From Azolla caroliniana (taxonomy: Eukaryota; Polypodiophyta): 64,000 nucleotides of DNA. The stretch covers positions 6,324,001-6,388,000 of the forward strand of contig JBHGNT010000013.1 of assembly GCA_043228905.1 (NCBI GenBank). Reading direction: 5' to 3'. Positions 24,066 to 34,785 of this stretch are shown one piece after another. Position 1 is the stretch's first letter, and each line of letters begins with the position of its first letter. The notes below the pieces were generated by a model that was given only the letters and a program-made list of their open reading frames with translations, was not told where the DNA came from and ran no database searches. Position numbers and translations under genes: made by a program.

Positions 24066-25377
24066 CTTTCCTACCCGATTTTCTTCCACCAGAACCTCGT
24101 AGTTCGGGCAAGCGGCTTTTATGAAGCCCGTTTTCTCTTCGACCGGATCGTCCCAACCGGTGACCTCCTTGGACCCGCTGTTCCGCGCGGTCCGCCTCTT
24201 CCTTCTTCAGCCGAACTCCAGAGAGGCCTTCTAGCACTAGCGGCAAGAATCCAGAGTCCTTCGCCTTTCGGGTCTCATCACCCCCTACCCGAATTCCCAC
24301 CGACACTGAGTAGTTAACGGCTTCAACGTGACGTGCCGCGGCCTCTTCCATCAACCTCTACATTTCACTGCGCCCCGTATTTAGTTCTAGGGCTCTCCGG
24401 GTCTCACTCGCGTGCACCCGCCCGTTCCAGAGGTACACCACGTTGGTCCTGAGCGCGTCGGCGAAATCCGCGCAATCCTTCCGAATGTGACCGATCGCGT
24501 CACACCACATGCATCGTTGCCCAGCCGGCGGCCTCCGGTCGCGAGGTTGTTCGCCGCTGTCTCTCCGGGCTTGTGCGATCTGCAGGTCGCGCACCATCTG
24601 TGTCAGCTCCTCCAGAGCCGCTCCTCCGGATGGGCCTCTGACCACGTCATTCGATGCCGACCCCGACTCTAGCTAGATTCAGGTCTCTTCCTTCCTACCG
24701 GCTGGCACCGATACCGGCTGCTTGAGCCTCCTCCCTGGGACCGGCCCTGACCCCGATGAGCTTCCGTCGCTCCAATCGCGCTGTTTGTCAAAACGGCTAC
24801 AGACCCGTTTTACCACGACCCAGTTTGCCGTGAGCCCTTCGTCCATTTCCAATCGGGGACCCAACTTTTCCCTATCAAGCGCGTCCACCGACTTGACAAA
24901 CAGTAGTACTCGACTCGTTTCGAGCACTGTCCGGTCCAGCGTCGACAGCCGCACGAACCGTTTTTCGAACTCCTGGAGGAGCACCGACGTGTTCCTCCCT
25001 TTTCCGGGGCTTTCCACCCACGCCATGAAGTCCCGCCTAGTCAGCCGAAGCGAGTCGTCAAACACGTACTTCTCGAGGAGCCGCAACTCGAACTCCTCCC
25101 AAGTCCGGCATCCGGCCAGCACCTCGAGCACCTCCGCGTGGATGCTCGGCGTCACCACCCAAGGGAATCCGGAGAGCCTCCTGTCCACCGGGATATCCCT
25201 CATGATCATTTCGGCCCGGTAAGCCTCCAAATAACTTGTGGCGTCTTTCCCTCCGAACCGGCCTATAGTGCCGACGATCGATTCGATGGCTCTGTCGAGG
25301 GTACCCGTCCCCTCGCGAGCGCTTACCAGCCAGTCGACGGCTACCGCCATTGCCTCTGCTAGCTCCGATCCCCTCAT
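24066..25377 (-). pseudogene. Gag of gypsy M
   Basis: From ATG 25377 one frame encodes 232 residues with WEEFELRLLEKYVFDDSLR and LLQEFEKRFVRLSTLDRTVL, a capsid-type pattern. In-frame stops (24678-24676 and about 24357) separate the next blocks, which include the knuckle CMWCDAIGHIRKDC (about 24,519-24,478) and an acidic/basic tail. A one-base shift near 24,163 moves the frame to one reading TGFIKAACPNYEVLVEENRV up to the breakpoint. Confidence 0.7.
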
Positions 25378-25429
25378 CTTTCGACTCCTTTGCCGCTCGT
25401 TTCACGTCGGGTTCACCAAAGAGGGCGGG

Positions 25430-25850
25430 ACCACAGGGGGTCTTGGACTAGGGAGTAGAGGAGAAAGAATAAGATATGAGAAATGGAAGCTTAACACCAA
25501 ATCAGAAGATGAAGAGTAGCACATAAGCATAGAACAAAATAGATGGAAGCAAGATCCACAACAAGATATATTAAAAACAAGTGAATGATTACAACAATGG
25601 TGGCCGCCATGGCCGCACCAAACGACTATGAGAAAAACCCTAAAAGAAAACCGTAACCGAAACCCTAAAACCGAATAGGAAACCCTCGCCCTAAGTGGTA
25701 TGCCTCTCTCCCTCAAAATAGGCAACCCTTCATAATTGACCCCTCCCTTCCTTTTATATCCCAAGGAGGGAGGGACCTTACAATGTGGGATAAAATTTCC
25801 CCTCTTATTTCTATACACCATTTCCTAGTATACGTGTGCACATGTTGCAC
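25430..25850 (-). repeat. Probable 5' LTR and promoter of gypsy M
   Basis: Immediately upstream of the M gag lies a non-coding segment with a TATA-type box (GATATAAAAG on the minus strand, 25760-25751). After it comes a leader ending CTTTGGTGAACCCGACGTG (about 25424-25406), a possible primer-binding region before the gag ATG at 25377. The left LTR end may be the TGTGCACACG near 25,840. Boundaries are approximate because no second copy is in view. Confidence 0.45.
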
Positions 25851-25899
25851 ACCACCAACTTGCCCTTTCTACCACGGTTTCCGCCTATGGACGAAAATC

Positions 25900-26638
25900 T
25901 TCATGACACCGGAAATGTTGTTGGCATTTCGATTACGCCTCAAGTTCTGCTCTTGTCGGCAGCTTCCATTACTCGCCAACTCGCCTCATCCACCACGAAC
26001 ACGAGGCCAATCTGCCTCCGTCTACAACATTTTGCTGCTGGTGTGCATACTCGTCGACACACTCGAGTGGTTTTCTTTGCGAGCAACATCGATTGTAGCT
26101 CGAAAAATGAAGGCATATTCTCCCTCTTGCAGACCGCTGTTCGGAATGCTCCGAACTTTTACGCCAACCCTCCGAGGCAAACCTGCACCATTTCGTCCTC
26201 CTCAACGTTCACGTTGACGAAAGTGAGAGAGTCATAGATCTCCTTCATCTTGGAGGTGTAGTCAGTCACCGACATGTCTCTTTGTCGGACGTTGCGCAAC
26301 TCTTGTTTGAGCTGAAGCTTTCTGGTTGTGGTGCTCGCGACGAAAATCTTCTTTAGATTCCCCCAAGCATCCTTCAGTGCCCTAAAATCCCGAATGTAGC
26401 TCAAACATTGTTCGCTCACACAAGATGCAATGCAGTAGAGAACTCTGCTTGTCGCCTATTCCCAGGCCGGGAAATCTCTGTGTGTTGATTCGGGTGCTAC
26501 ATCAGTAGCTCCTTCGACATAACTCCAGTAACCGTGCCCGAGCAAGTACTGGTGCATCTTGCACAACCAAGATGCATAGTTTCTCTTATCGAGCTTTTTA
26601 GTCAGAAGCGAGCTTCCCATTCCTCTCTCCATGTTCAT
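25900..26638 (-). pseudogene. Gag of copia fragment B
   Basis: ATG 26638 opens MNMERGMGSSLLTKKLDKRN, then NYASWLCKMHQYLLGHGYW, a stop near 26,458, and the UBN2-type block KQELRNVRQRDMSVTDYTSK. Further stops (about 26,158) and shifts follow, and similarity fades near 25,900. The knuckle and everything downstream are absent. Confidence 0.65.
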
Positions 26639-26735
26639 GTCTTTCCTTTTCCGAAAAACGAGAAACTTAACTTGTCTTGGGCGCTTGCTTTTCTATCAGC
26701 TGCAGAGGAGTCTCAACCGTCGCATTCTGATAACA

Positions 26736-27094
26736 TGAAAAAAATACAAAGGAGAATGGTGTATGGGAGAGAGAGAGAGAGAGAGAGAGACAAAGAGAGT
26801 AGACAACAACTTCTATTTCGAATAATGAACACTCTGTACATACGTTGTGCTCAGTGAGCACTTTTTATACAGGCCCCTAACGAGTGGGTTGACACAAGTA
26901 CCATCGGTACTTGAATGCTCATAAATGAGCTTGACACTAAATCTGTCTACAATATTCCTATTTACTATAGTAGGAATATAGACGCTCAACGGCCTTTCAG
27001 AGTCCTTCCTACTCGGCTCATGGCCCTCAGTCCTCGGTTCTCGGTTCTCGGCTTCTTCAACGGAATAGGCCCATGTTGAACTTGTCTCTCAACA
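26736..27094 (-). repeat. 5' LTR of copia fragment B
   Basis: The minus-strand sequence starts TGTTGAGAGACAAG at 27094 and ends TTTTTTTCA at 26736. The adjacent decayed primer-binding site is TGTTATCAGAAT (26735-26724), a degenerate TGGTATCAGAGC. A GA microsatellite lies at 26767-26790. Confidence 0.65.
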
Positions 27095-27209
27095 ATATCT
27101 TTATGGTCTCTGTTTTCTTTAGTACATATAACATACGAAGGTAAAAGATTAAGTAGCTGGTGTCATGATGTGGCATGTGCCAAAGGAGAAAAGTACTTAA
27201 ATGACTAGT
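27095..27209. other. Short spacer between copia B and copia E
   Basis: About 115 bp of AT-rich DNA with no recognised feature. It ends in the left target-site duplication of E. Confidence 0.4.
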
Positions 27210-27214
27210 TCTAC

Positions 27215-27615
27215 TATTGAGAATCAAGCTCAACCTAGTCTAGTGTGTGAACACACCCTTGAGAATTTGCACTCAAAGGTCAAAAGTCACCACTCTTATC
27301 CACACATTAACTATGTGTCATAGAATCATATTCTATGACACATAACTAATGAGCTTTGACATTCCCCATGAACCATGAGCTTCGGTAGTTAATAAAGAGA
27401 GAGAGTGACTATATAAAGCACTCTCCTCCTACTTTCTAACAAGTCTAGTTAATCTCCTTTGTAATATACATTGTCTTGAGTATTCTATTTTTGTTTAAAT
27501 CTATCTATCTTGTGTTTCTCTCTATCTCTCATACATACACACACACACACACACACACTCACAACACATATCTCTAGTCTATTCCACTATCAAGAATCAC
27601 CACCGATTCTTAACA
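27215..27615 (+). repeat. 5' LTR of copia E
   Basis: Pairs with 48221-48623. I count about 15 substitutions in roughly 385 alignable bases (about 4%), plus microsatellite length changes. The terminal TG is mutated to TA. A TATA box (ATATAAAG) lies at 27411-27418. Confidence 0.9.
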
Positions 27616-27629
27616 TGGTATCAAAGCGG
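27616..27629 (+). other. Primer-binding site of copia E
   Basis: TGGTATCAAAGCGG directly follows the LTR; it is complementary to initiator tRNA(Met) with one change from TGGTATCAGAGC. Confidence 0.85.
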
Positions 27630-27767
27630 TTTGGTAGCTACATCTAGCCCATCCGCGTGTGTTGAGCTCTACGCCGACGTTCAAGAAGAACCGGCTCATC
27701 TCTATGGTAGTGCGATTACATAGCTCGTATCCAAGAGAGAAGAAGAAGGAAGAAATCTACATCGAAC

Positions 27768-28288
27768 TGTTGAACACAGTGCTCGGCCACAACCGAGGAA
27801 TAGGATCAAATCACAGAAAACGGGAAAGTACAAAATGCACGAAGACAATAGAGAGAAGAGTACACAGGGTGTTTTACGTGGAAAACCCTAAATGGGAAAA
27901 AAAACCACGGGAGTCCTCAAACTCCAACTATCACTATGAACAGAGATGTACAAAGGTGTGGCTACAAGGCAACAACCTTGAGCTCATTGTCTTCGCCACA
28001 GGCGGCGGTAATACACAGAGGCGTCGACCTCTTCCTCTCTCTCTCTCTCTCTCGGCTGCTCTCACTTCGCTCTCTCGGCTGAAAACATAAAAAATGAGCA
28101 ACAACAACAAACAGTTTGCCCTAAGTCATATTTATACACATATGACTTTCGGGCTATTTACAAATATAGCCTCAAGGGCCTCATCTGGCTCCGTAGCCGG
28201 GGTCTTCATCATCCGGCTCCGTAGCCGTAACCGGGCTTGCCGTCATTCATCTCCGGACATCCCATCCGGAGGGACCGAAATCCCAACA
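27768..28288 (-). repeat. 3' LTR of copia F
   Basis: Left copy, TG...CA ended. A polypurine tract (AAGGGGGAGTT on the minus strand, about 28300-28290) borders it inside the element. The conserved TTTTACGTGG block is shared with the LTRs of I and K. Confidence 0.9.
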
Positions 28289-28298
28289 AACTCCCCCT

Positions 28299-29886
28299 TC
28301 ACTTCGGCATGGGATGTCTCTCTAATCCGATCCTCTTCCGGCATGCTTCCAGCTTGTCGGGTGTGAGCACCTTAGTCAGCATATCCGACCCGTTCTCGTC
28401 CGTGTGGATCTTCGTCAGCACGAACTCCTTGTCTTCTATCCCGGATCCAGTGGTATCTACGCTGGATGTGTTTCGTCCGGGAATGGTAGGCCGCGTTCTT
28501 CGCAAGGTGGATGGCACTCTGACTATCGCAGTAGAGCCGGTACTCCTCCTGCCGGATACCAAGCTCTCTAATGAAGTCCTTCATCCATATTATTTCCTTG
28601 CCGGCTTCAACAGCCGCCATGTACTCCGCCTCCGTGGTTGACAGTGCAACCGTCTTCTGCAGCCTTGACTGCCATGAAACAGCTCCCCCTGCATACGTCA
28701 TCACATACCCTGATGTGGACTGGCTGGTATCTGCATCAGCCGACATATCCGAATCGGTAAAGCCGTCGAGTTCGGGCTTACCGGAGCCGAATCGGAGGCA
28801 CACGTTTGCCGTGCCCTTCAGGTATCGGAGTATCCACTTGGCCGCGTTCCAGTGTTCTTTGCCGGGATTGCTCATGTACCGGTTCACCACTCCGACTGCA
28901 TATCCTATGTCCGGTCTTGTACACACCATTGCGTACATCAAGCTTCCGACGGCAGAGGCATATGGTACTTTCATCATGTCCTCCTTCTCAGCCTTTGTCT
29001 TGGGGCTTTGCTTGCTGGACAACTTGCAGTTTGCAGGGAGGGTCGATCCGACCGGTCTTGCTTCCGACATGTTGAACCGTTGAAGCACCTTTGTCACGTA
29101 CTTCTCCTGTGACAGCCACAACTGCTTCTTCTTCCGGTCCCGGATGATGTGCATCCCTAGTATTTGCCTCGCCGGACCCAGGTCCTTCATTGAGAAGGTT
29201 CGGTGAAGCGCTTTCTTCAGCATCCGTATCTTGACCTGGTCCCGTCCGACGATCAACATGTCGTCCACGTACAGGAGGAGTATTAGAAAGTCTCCTCCTT
29301 CGAACTTCTTCACAAACACGCAGTGATCGGACTGCGTTTTGTGGTACCCTTTGTCGGTCATGAAGGAGTCGAACTTCCGGTACCACTGCCGGGGAGCCTG
29401 CTTCAGTCCGTAAAGGCTCTTCTTCAACCGGCATACCAGGTGCTCCTTCCCTTTCTTCTCGAATCCTTCCGGTTGCTGCATGTAGATCTCTTATTCAAGG
29501 TCACCGTGAAGGAATGCCGTCTTCACGTCCATCTGTTCTACCTCGAGGTCCATGCTTGCCGCTATGCTCAGCACCGTCCCGATGGAGGTCATCTTCACTA
29601 CCGGGGCAAATATCTCGTCGAAGTCGACGCCCTTCTTCTGCTGGAACCCCTTCACCACGATCCTGGCTTTGTATCTCGGGGGGTTTCCGGCATCTCCCGG
29701 TTTCAGCTTGAACACCCACTTGTTTCGAAGTGCCCGCTTTCCTTTCGGCAACTCCACAAGTTCATATGTGTGGTTCTCATGCAGGGAATCCATCTCGTCC
29801 TGCATGGCACTCAACCACTTGCGGCTCTGGGTGTCATGCTTTGCTTCTTCAAAGCTCTTTGGCTCCCCCTCGTCGGTTAGCAGCAC
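28299..29886 (-). pseudogene. Reverse transcriptase-RNase H of copia F
   Basis: RT starts with NKWVFKLKPGD and MDVKTAFLHGDLE. An in-frame stop (TAA where GAA is expected, about 29,488) is followed by QQPEGF, the catalytic LLLYVDDMLIVG and RNase H motifs (GFTDSDMSAD, STTEAEYMA, YCDSQSAIHLAKN). Another shift near 28,455 moves the C-terminus to a frame ending near 28,299 (DMLTKVLTPDKLEACRKRI). Confidence 0.85.
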
Positions 29887-29889
29887 ATG

Positions 29890-31504
29890 CTCTGGTTCCG
29901 GAAATCTCCGGGGGCCCTTCTCTCTCTTAGAGGATATCTCCGTTCCGGAGCTTCGGTAACCGGCTCCTCCGTTTCCTCTTCATCCGAATCCATTTCGGGA
30001 TCGGGGCCGGTTCCGGTATCAGTTTCATCTTCCTCGGCCGGTTCTGTTTCTTCACCGTCTTCGGCCGGATCCTCGAGTGCTAACCGGTCCCTTGCCGGTC
30101 GGGACTGCTCCTCGTAGAGTTGATCCTCACCGGTCGACTTGGAGCTCTTCATCTTCTTCTCCGACTCCCAGTCGGCGAGTGTCTTGTCCTCCATGAAGAT
30201 GATATCACGACTCCAGAATATCTTTTTGTCGACCGGGTCCCATACTCGGTAGCCGAACTCGTCATCGCCGTAACCGAGGAATATGCATGGCCGGGTCTTT
30301 GGATCTAGCTTTCCTCTCCGGTCCTTTGCCACATGCACATATGCGAGACACCCGAACACCTTCAGATGCCGGTAGGATACTTCCCTACTGGTCCACACTC
30401 TCTGCGGCGTGTGTCCGTCCAAAGGTACTGAGGGTGATCTGTTTATCACGTATGTCGCCGTCGACATTGCCTCAGCCCAAAATCCCTTGGGTAATTTCGC
30501 ATGTGCTAGCATACTCCGGACCCTCTCCATTATGGTCCGGTTCATCCTCTCGGCCAGCCCGTTCAGTTCCGGCGTCTTCGGCACAGTAAACTCGAGCCGG
30601 ATTCCCATCGAACGGCAATACTCCTCAAATTGCCCTCGGTATTCCCCTCCGTTATCCGCTCGTAGTGCTTTCAGCTTCTTGCCGGATTCTCTTTCCACTC
30701 TCGCGTGGAGTTCTTTGAAGACGGACAATACTTGGTCCTTTGTCTTCAACGGTACCGTCCACAGCTTCCGGCTGTGGTCATCAATGAATGTCACGAAGTA
30801 CTGGGCTCCGCCATGTGACTTCGTTTCTACTTGACACACGTCAGTGTGCACCAACTCCAATGGTGCGCTACGTCTCGTCGGTGGCCTTGAGTGGAAGGAG
30901 GTTCGGTTCTGTTTACCGGCCAGGCAATCGGTGCACTTCTCCAGGTGCACATGCTTCACTGGAATAAGGTTGTCTTCTGCAAGCCTCTTCATCCCCTTCT
31001 CGCTCATGTGGCACAGTCTCTTGTGCCACAGCTCACCGGCAGTGTCGGCTGCCACGTTCAACTCCTCCGGACACAACCAGGCACTCATAAGGTACAGTGT
31101 GTTGACTTTCCGGGCCCGAGCCACTATTAGGCTCCCCTTGCTGAACTTCATTACGCCGTTCCGGATGCTACCTGTGTAGCCTTCATCGTCTAGCCTCCCG
31201 GCCGAAATCAGGTTCAATCGAACCTCCGGAACGTGTCGGACATCCTTCAGCAACATTTTGCATCCGGTCGAGGTTGTCAACCACACGTCTCCTATGCCGG
31301 CAATCCGGCACGTACCTTCATTTCCCATCCGAACACAGCCATGCTCACCGGCTGTGTAGGATGAGAAGTATCTTCTTTCCGGGGTCAAGTGGAACGACGC
31401 TCCGGAATCGACCACCCAGGTAGTCTCATCGCCGGCAATGTTTAGTTCACCTTCTTCGGTGATGAGCATGATCTCCTCTTCACTTGCCGCGAGTGCCGTC
31501 GTTC
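29890..31504 (-). pseudogene. Protease and integrase of copia F
   Basis: This is one open frame. It contains the protease VVDSGASFHLTP (about 31,410), integrase zinc residues in LWHKRLCHM...CTDCLAGKQ, then catalytic residues in LVHTDVCQ, RADNGGEYRG and NGLAERMNRTIM (D, D, E all present). It ends in the acidic linker before RT (YPLRERRAPG). A shift near 29,887 separates it from RT. Confidence 0.85.
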
Positions 31505-32365
31505 CTTTCCGGTATGCCCTCGCCGATCCGAACCATTCCGGTCCGTGGCTCCCCGGTAAGCACCGTTCCGTTCCGAAGACTTCTTCGAATCGGTGTCGTC
31601 GGCTCCGTTGTCTTTTCGGTAATGCCGACAATTCTTTCGGAAGTGCCCCGGCTTCCCACAGTGGAAGCATGTGGGCCTTCCTCTTGACTGCGACCGGGTC
31701 CCCGACTTCTCCCGTCTTTGCGGACTCCGGTTCCGTTGTCTTCCCCGATCCGATTCGGCAAGCAGCATCTTCGGATCGGAGGCCGGTTCTTTATCTCTCC
31801 GACGCGCTTCTTCGTTCAAAATGCTTGTCTTTACCGTTTGTAAGGACAAGTTATCTTCGGTGCAGGAGGTGCTGAGAGTCACCACCAAGTTCTCCCAGCT
31901 TTCCGGCAACGTACACATCAGGATGATGGCTTGCATTGCATCCTCCAACGGGAACTTGATCGCCGCAAGCTGGTTCACGAATCCCATGAACGTGCTTACG
32001 TGTTCCACCATATTTTCGCCGTCCCGGTACTTGAGGTTCACTATCTTCCTCATCAGGGAGGTCCGGTTCAACGCATTCTTCCTCTCATAGAGGCCCGACA
32101 GCTTCTTCCACATCTCATATGCGTTGGTGTCGTTCGCCACATGTTGTAGAACGCTTACATCGACATATTGCCGGATCGTCGCTACAGCTTTCCAGTTCAG
32201 GAGCTTCCACTCCGACTCTATTACCCCCTTGGGTATCTCGGCATTGTCGATCGGTTCATACAGGTCTCGGACGATGAGAAGGTCTTCCATCTTTATCTTC
32301 CAGTCGGCGTAGTTCTGTGAGTTCAACACCATCATGCCCGGAGGCCCACTACCGCCGCCTTCCAT
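31505..32365 (-). pseudogene. Gag of copia F
   Basis: ATG 32365 (MEGGGSGPPGMMVLNSQNYA) opens a clean frame of almost 290 codons. It has a UBN2/DUF4219-like region (YADWKIKMEDLLIVRDLYEP; LSGLYERKNALNRTSLMRKI) and a CCHC knuckle CFHCGKPGHFRKNC (about residues 235-250). The gag frame runs into a shift near 31,505, after GHTGKER, and protease continues in the neighbouring frame. Confidence 0.8.
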
Positions 32366-32380
32366 TTTCTGTGTTACCGT

Positions 32381-32392
32381 GCTCTGATACCA
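32381..32392 (-). other. Primer-binding site of copia F
   Basis: TGGTATCAGAGC on the minus strand, three bases inside the 5' LTR; initiator tRNA(Met) type. Confidence 0.85.
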
Positions 32393-32395
32393 CTT

Positions 32396-32914
32396 TGTTG
32401 GACACAGTGCTCGGCCACAACCGAGGAATAGGATCAAATCACAGAAAATGGGAAAGTACAAAATGCACGAAGACAATAGAGAGAAGAGTACACAGGGTGT
32501 TTTACGTGGAAAACCCTAAATGGGAAAAAAAACCACGGGAGTCCTCAAACTCCAACTATCACTATGAACAGAGATGTACAAAGGTGTGGCTACAAGGCAA
32601 CAACCTTGAGCTCACTGTCTTCGCCACAGGCGGTGGTAATACACAGAGGCGTCGACCTCTTCCTCTCTCTCTCTCTCTCGGCTGCTCTCACTTCGCTCTC
32701 TCGGCTGAAAACATAAAAAATGAGCAACAACAACAAACAGTTTGCCCTAAGTCATATTTATACACATATGACTTTCGGGCTATTTACAAATATAGCCTCA
32801 AGGGCCTCATCCGGCTCCGTAGCCGGGGTCTTCATCATCCGGCTCCGTAGCCGTAACCGGGCTTGCCGTCATTCATCTCCGGACATCCCATCCGGAGGGA
32901 CCGAAATCCCAACA
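32396..32914 (-). repeat. 5' LTR of copia F
   Basis: Right copy, about 99% identical to 27768-28288 by hand count. The primer-binding site follows at 32392-32381 on the minus strand (TGGTATCAGAGC). Confidence 0.9.
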
Positions 32915-32922
32915 CAAACACC

Positions 32923-33663
32923 ATGAATACTCAAATGGATAGCGCTCTTCCTTGCGAGAAATTGGACCGAAACAACTTCGCATCTTGGGAGTACAAGTTG
33001 CACCAATAATACCTTGTCGGCCAAGGCTATTGGGGTTACATCAAGGGAGCATAAGAAAACCGACCTGACGTAGAAGATGTCGAATACTCAACATGGGAGC
33101 AAGCGGCAAGTCGAGTAATGTATTGCTTGGCGACATGTGTTCACGACCACATGCTCAGTTACATTCGAGAAGCCGAGACATCGAAGGAAGCGTGGGAAAA
33201 TCTACGAAAGATTTTCGCCGCCAACACGACCGCGAGGAATCTTCAACTCTGCCAAGAGTTGAACAACATCCAACAACGAGACATGTCCATCACAAGCTAC
33301 ACCTTGAGGATCAAGGAGCTTTGTGACTCGCTCAGCTCAATAAGCGTCAATGTGGATGATGATGAGATGGTGCAAATATGCCTCGGCGGCCTTGCACCAC
33401 GGTTCGGCTCAATGAGAACCGTCGTCCTAGCAAGGGAAAATCCTCCCTCTTTCTTTGATCTTCAATCTATGTTATTGGTTGAAGAGAATCCTATTCAAAC
33501 AAGGAGCAACGCCTCGGAAGGCCACATGTTCTACACACATTCGAATGACGAAGAGGACGCGACTGAGCAAGGGGCCAATTCGGCCAAGGACGAGGCAGCG
33601 GACGAGGTCACGACAACAACTCCCAAATTCGGCAACAAGACGGAAGCCATCGAGGAATCTTCG
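32923..33663 (+). pseudogene. Gag of copia E, N-terminal part
   Basis: ATG 32923 opens a gag frame with FASWEYKLHQ, stops near 33,007 and 33,052, then WEQAASRVMYCLATCVHDHM and LCQELNNIQQRDMSITSYTL of the UBN2 type. It is acidic towards the end and is interrupted at 33663 by G. The zinc knuckle is on the far side of G (CGYCRKIGHHEEEC, about 44,700). Joining the two sides needs a one-base shift. Confidence 0.8.
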
Positions 33664-34086
33664 TGTAAAAAACAAATAGCGTGCAAAAGCAATAAAAAAC
33701 AGAAAACAAAGAACAGGTTTAATGGAGAGCTTAACAGTACGCTGGAGAGACAGAGAGAAAGAACAAGAATCTCCATTCAAAAAATTATATCAACGCTCTG
33801 TACATCGTATGTGTTCAGTGAACAGTTTTATACAGGTCCATACGGACTGACAGAATTACGGTGTACTTCAATGCTCACTCGAGCGTCAGACACTAACTAC
33901 GAGAGTAATAACTCCCTAGTAGTCTAGCTGTTTATAGGCTTCCGGTTACTGATGGATCCAGCTAACCGGCTCCCCAGCTCACCGGTTCTTTTGATCACCG
34001 GGTGCTCACCGGCTAACCAATCCGTCTCGCTCACCGGCTCAGGCTTATCTAGCCGATCCGCCTCCAATTGGGCTTGCCGCTCAACA
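33664..34086 (-). repeat. 3' LTR of copia G
   Basis: Left copy. A polypurine tract (GCTTGAGGGGGAG on the minus strand, 34099-34087) borders it. About 8% different from the right copy by hand count. Confidence 0.88.
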
Positions 34087-34317
34087 CTCCCCCTCAAGCT
34101 CAACTTGAGGTCCGGTCGTAGTGTCAACGTCCGTGGCAACCGGTCCTTCTACCCGGCTCCTTCTGGCGTCACTCCGCCTTGCTCGTGCTCCTCGTCCGAT
34201 CCGGTTCTGTTTTCCGCGACCCCTCTAGTTCTGCTCATCTGGACCTCCTCGGTCGGCTTGTCTACTCAACAGGACCAATTCAGCTCCCCCGCTACTGTGA
34301 CTTCGGCGCATGCCGGT

Positions 34318-34728
34318 TCACCGATTCCTTTGTGTTGGCGTCGACTTTCGCTGCCTTCTCGTCCTCTTGGCCTTGAATTGATCCAAATCGATTGTCTTCG
34401 ATTCGTTCCAGCTCTTGTCCGAATCAGTTGCTCCCGATTCGTCTGCTGGTTTCAGGCCCTTCACCACATCGGACCATGTCCGGGTCTTGGCCTTCTTCTT
34501 CCGGTCGGCTCTGTCCTTCTTGACTCTTCCGCCGCTTCCGCTTGTTCCGACTTGTTCGTATGTGTCGACTTCCTTTTTCGACTCGGCTCCTTTCTTCTTC
34601 TTGACTCTCCCTTCGTCGGTTCTTCCCTCACCGGCGCAATCGGCAGTCTCTTTGCCTTTGCCCGTTCCGATGTCTTTGCCCATTCTCCCCCTCAAGTGTG
34701 GCAAGTCAAGATGTTGAACACCAAGCAT
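34318..34728 (-). other. Lys-rich C-terminal extension ORF of copia G
   Basis: This 136-codon frame continues the pol C-terminus (LGVQHLDLPHLRGR), past a first polypurine-like CTTGAGGGGGAG (about 34,694-34,683), where related copia coding normally stops near the LTR. It then encodes a very basic stretch (GRVKKKKGAESKKEV; DRADRKKKAKTRTW). The true LTR-adjacent polypurine tract is almost 600 bp further on. It could be translated extension, captured DNA or untranslated filler. Confidence 0.45.
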
Positions 34729-34785
34729 TTCGGTGAAGTGCTACAACTTGTCCGATCCGAGTGGTTTGGTGAAGATGTCGGCAAC

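Larger units (their letters stand above)
24066..25850 (-). mobile_element. Gypsy element M, LTR-gag half, cut at an inversion breakpoint
   Basis: GC-rich minus-strand sequence holding a probable LTR (about 25430-25850), a leader and gag. It ends at 24066 in the gag C-terminus, head to head with copia A. The pol of the same family starts on the plus strand at 59949. Its right edge abuts the decayed copia B. Confidence 0.75.
25860..27094 (-). mobile_element. Copia fragment B (LTR and gag only)
   Basis: The 5' LTR, PBS and gag lie on the minus strand; the rest is cut off where gypsy M begins. It is the same broad copia family as A, D, G and E. Confidence 0.7.
27768..32914 (-). mobile_element. 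Copia element F (Tork/Tnt1-like), nested in E
   Basis: Two LTRs of 521 and 519 bp flank gag-pol on the minus strand. Target duplications are CGAAC (27763-27767) and CAAAC (32915-32919), one mismatch. The LTRs differ by five transitions and a CT-repeat indel, about 1%. The reading frame has at least three shifts and one stop. Length is 5147 bp. It lies in the leader of E, before the E gag start. Confidence 0.92.

Noticed and set aside
24066-25850. Simple insertion of gypsy M into copia A
   Set aside because: At 24066 M is cut in mid-gag with no LTR end, so insertion alone cannot create the junction; an inversion (or misassembly) is needed.
28372-32476. Long plus-strand open frames opposite copia F
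   Set aside because: They mirror the GC-rich minus-strand pol and contain no domain; all are antisense shadows.
33118-33927. A 269-codon plus-strand ORF as a host gene
   Set aside because: Its first part is the gag of copia E and its last part runs into the LTR of G from 33664.
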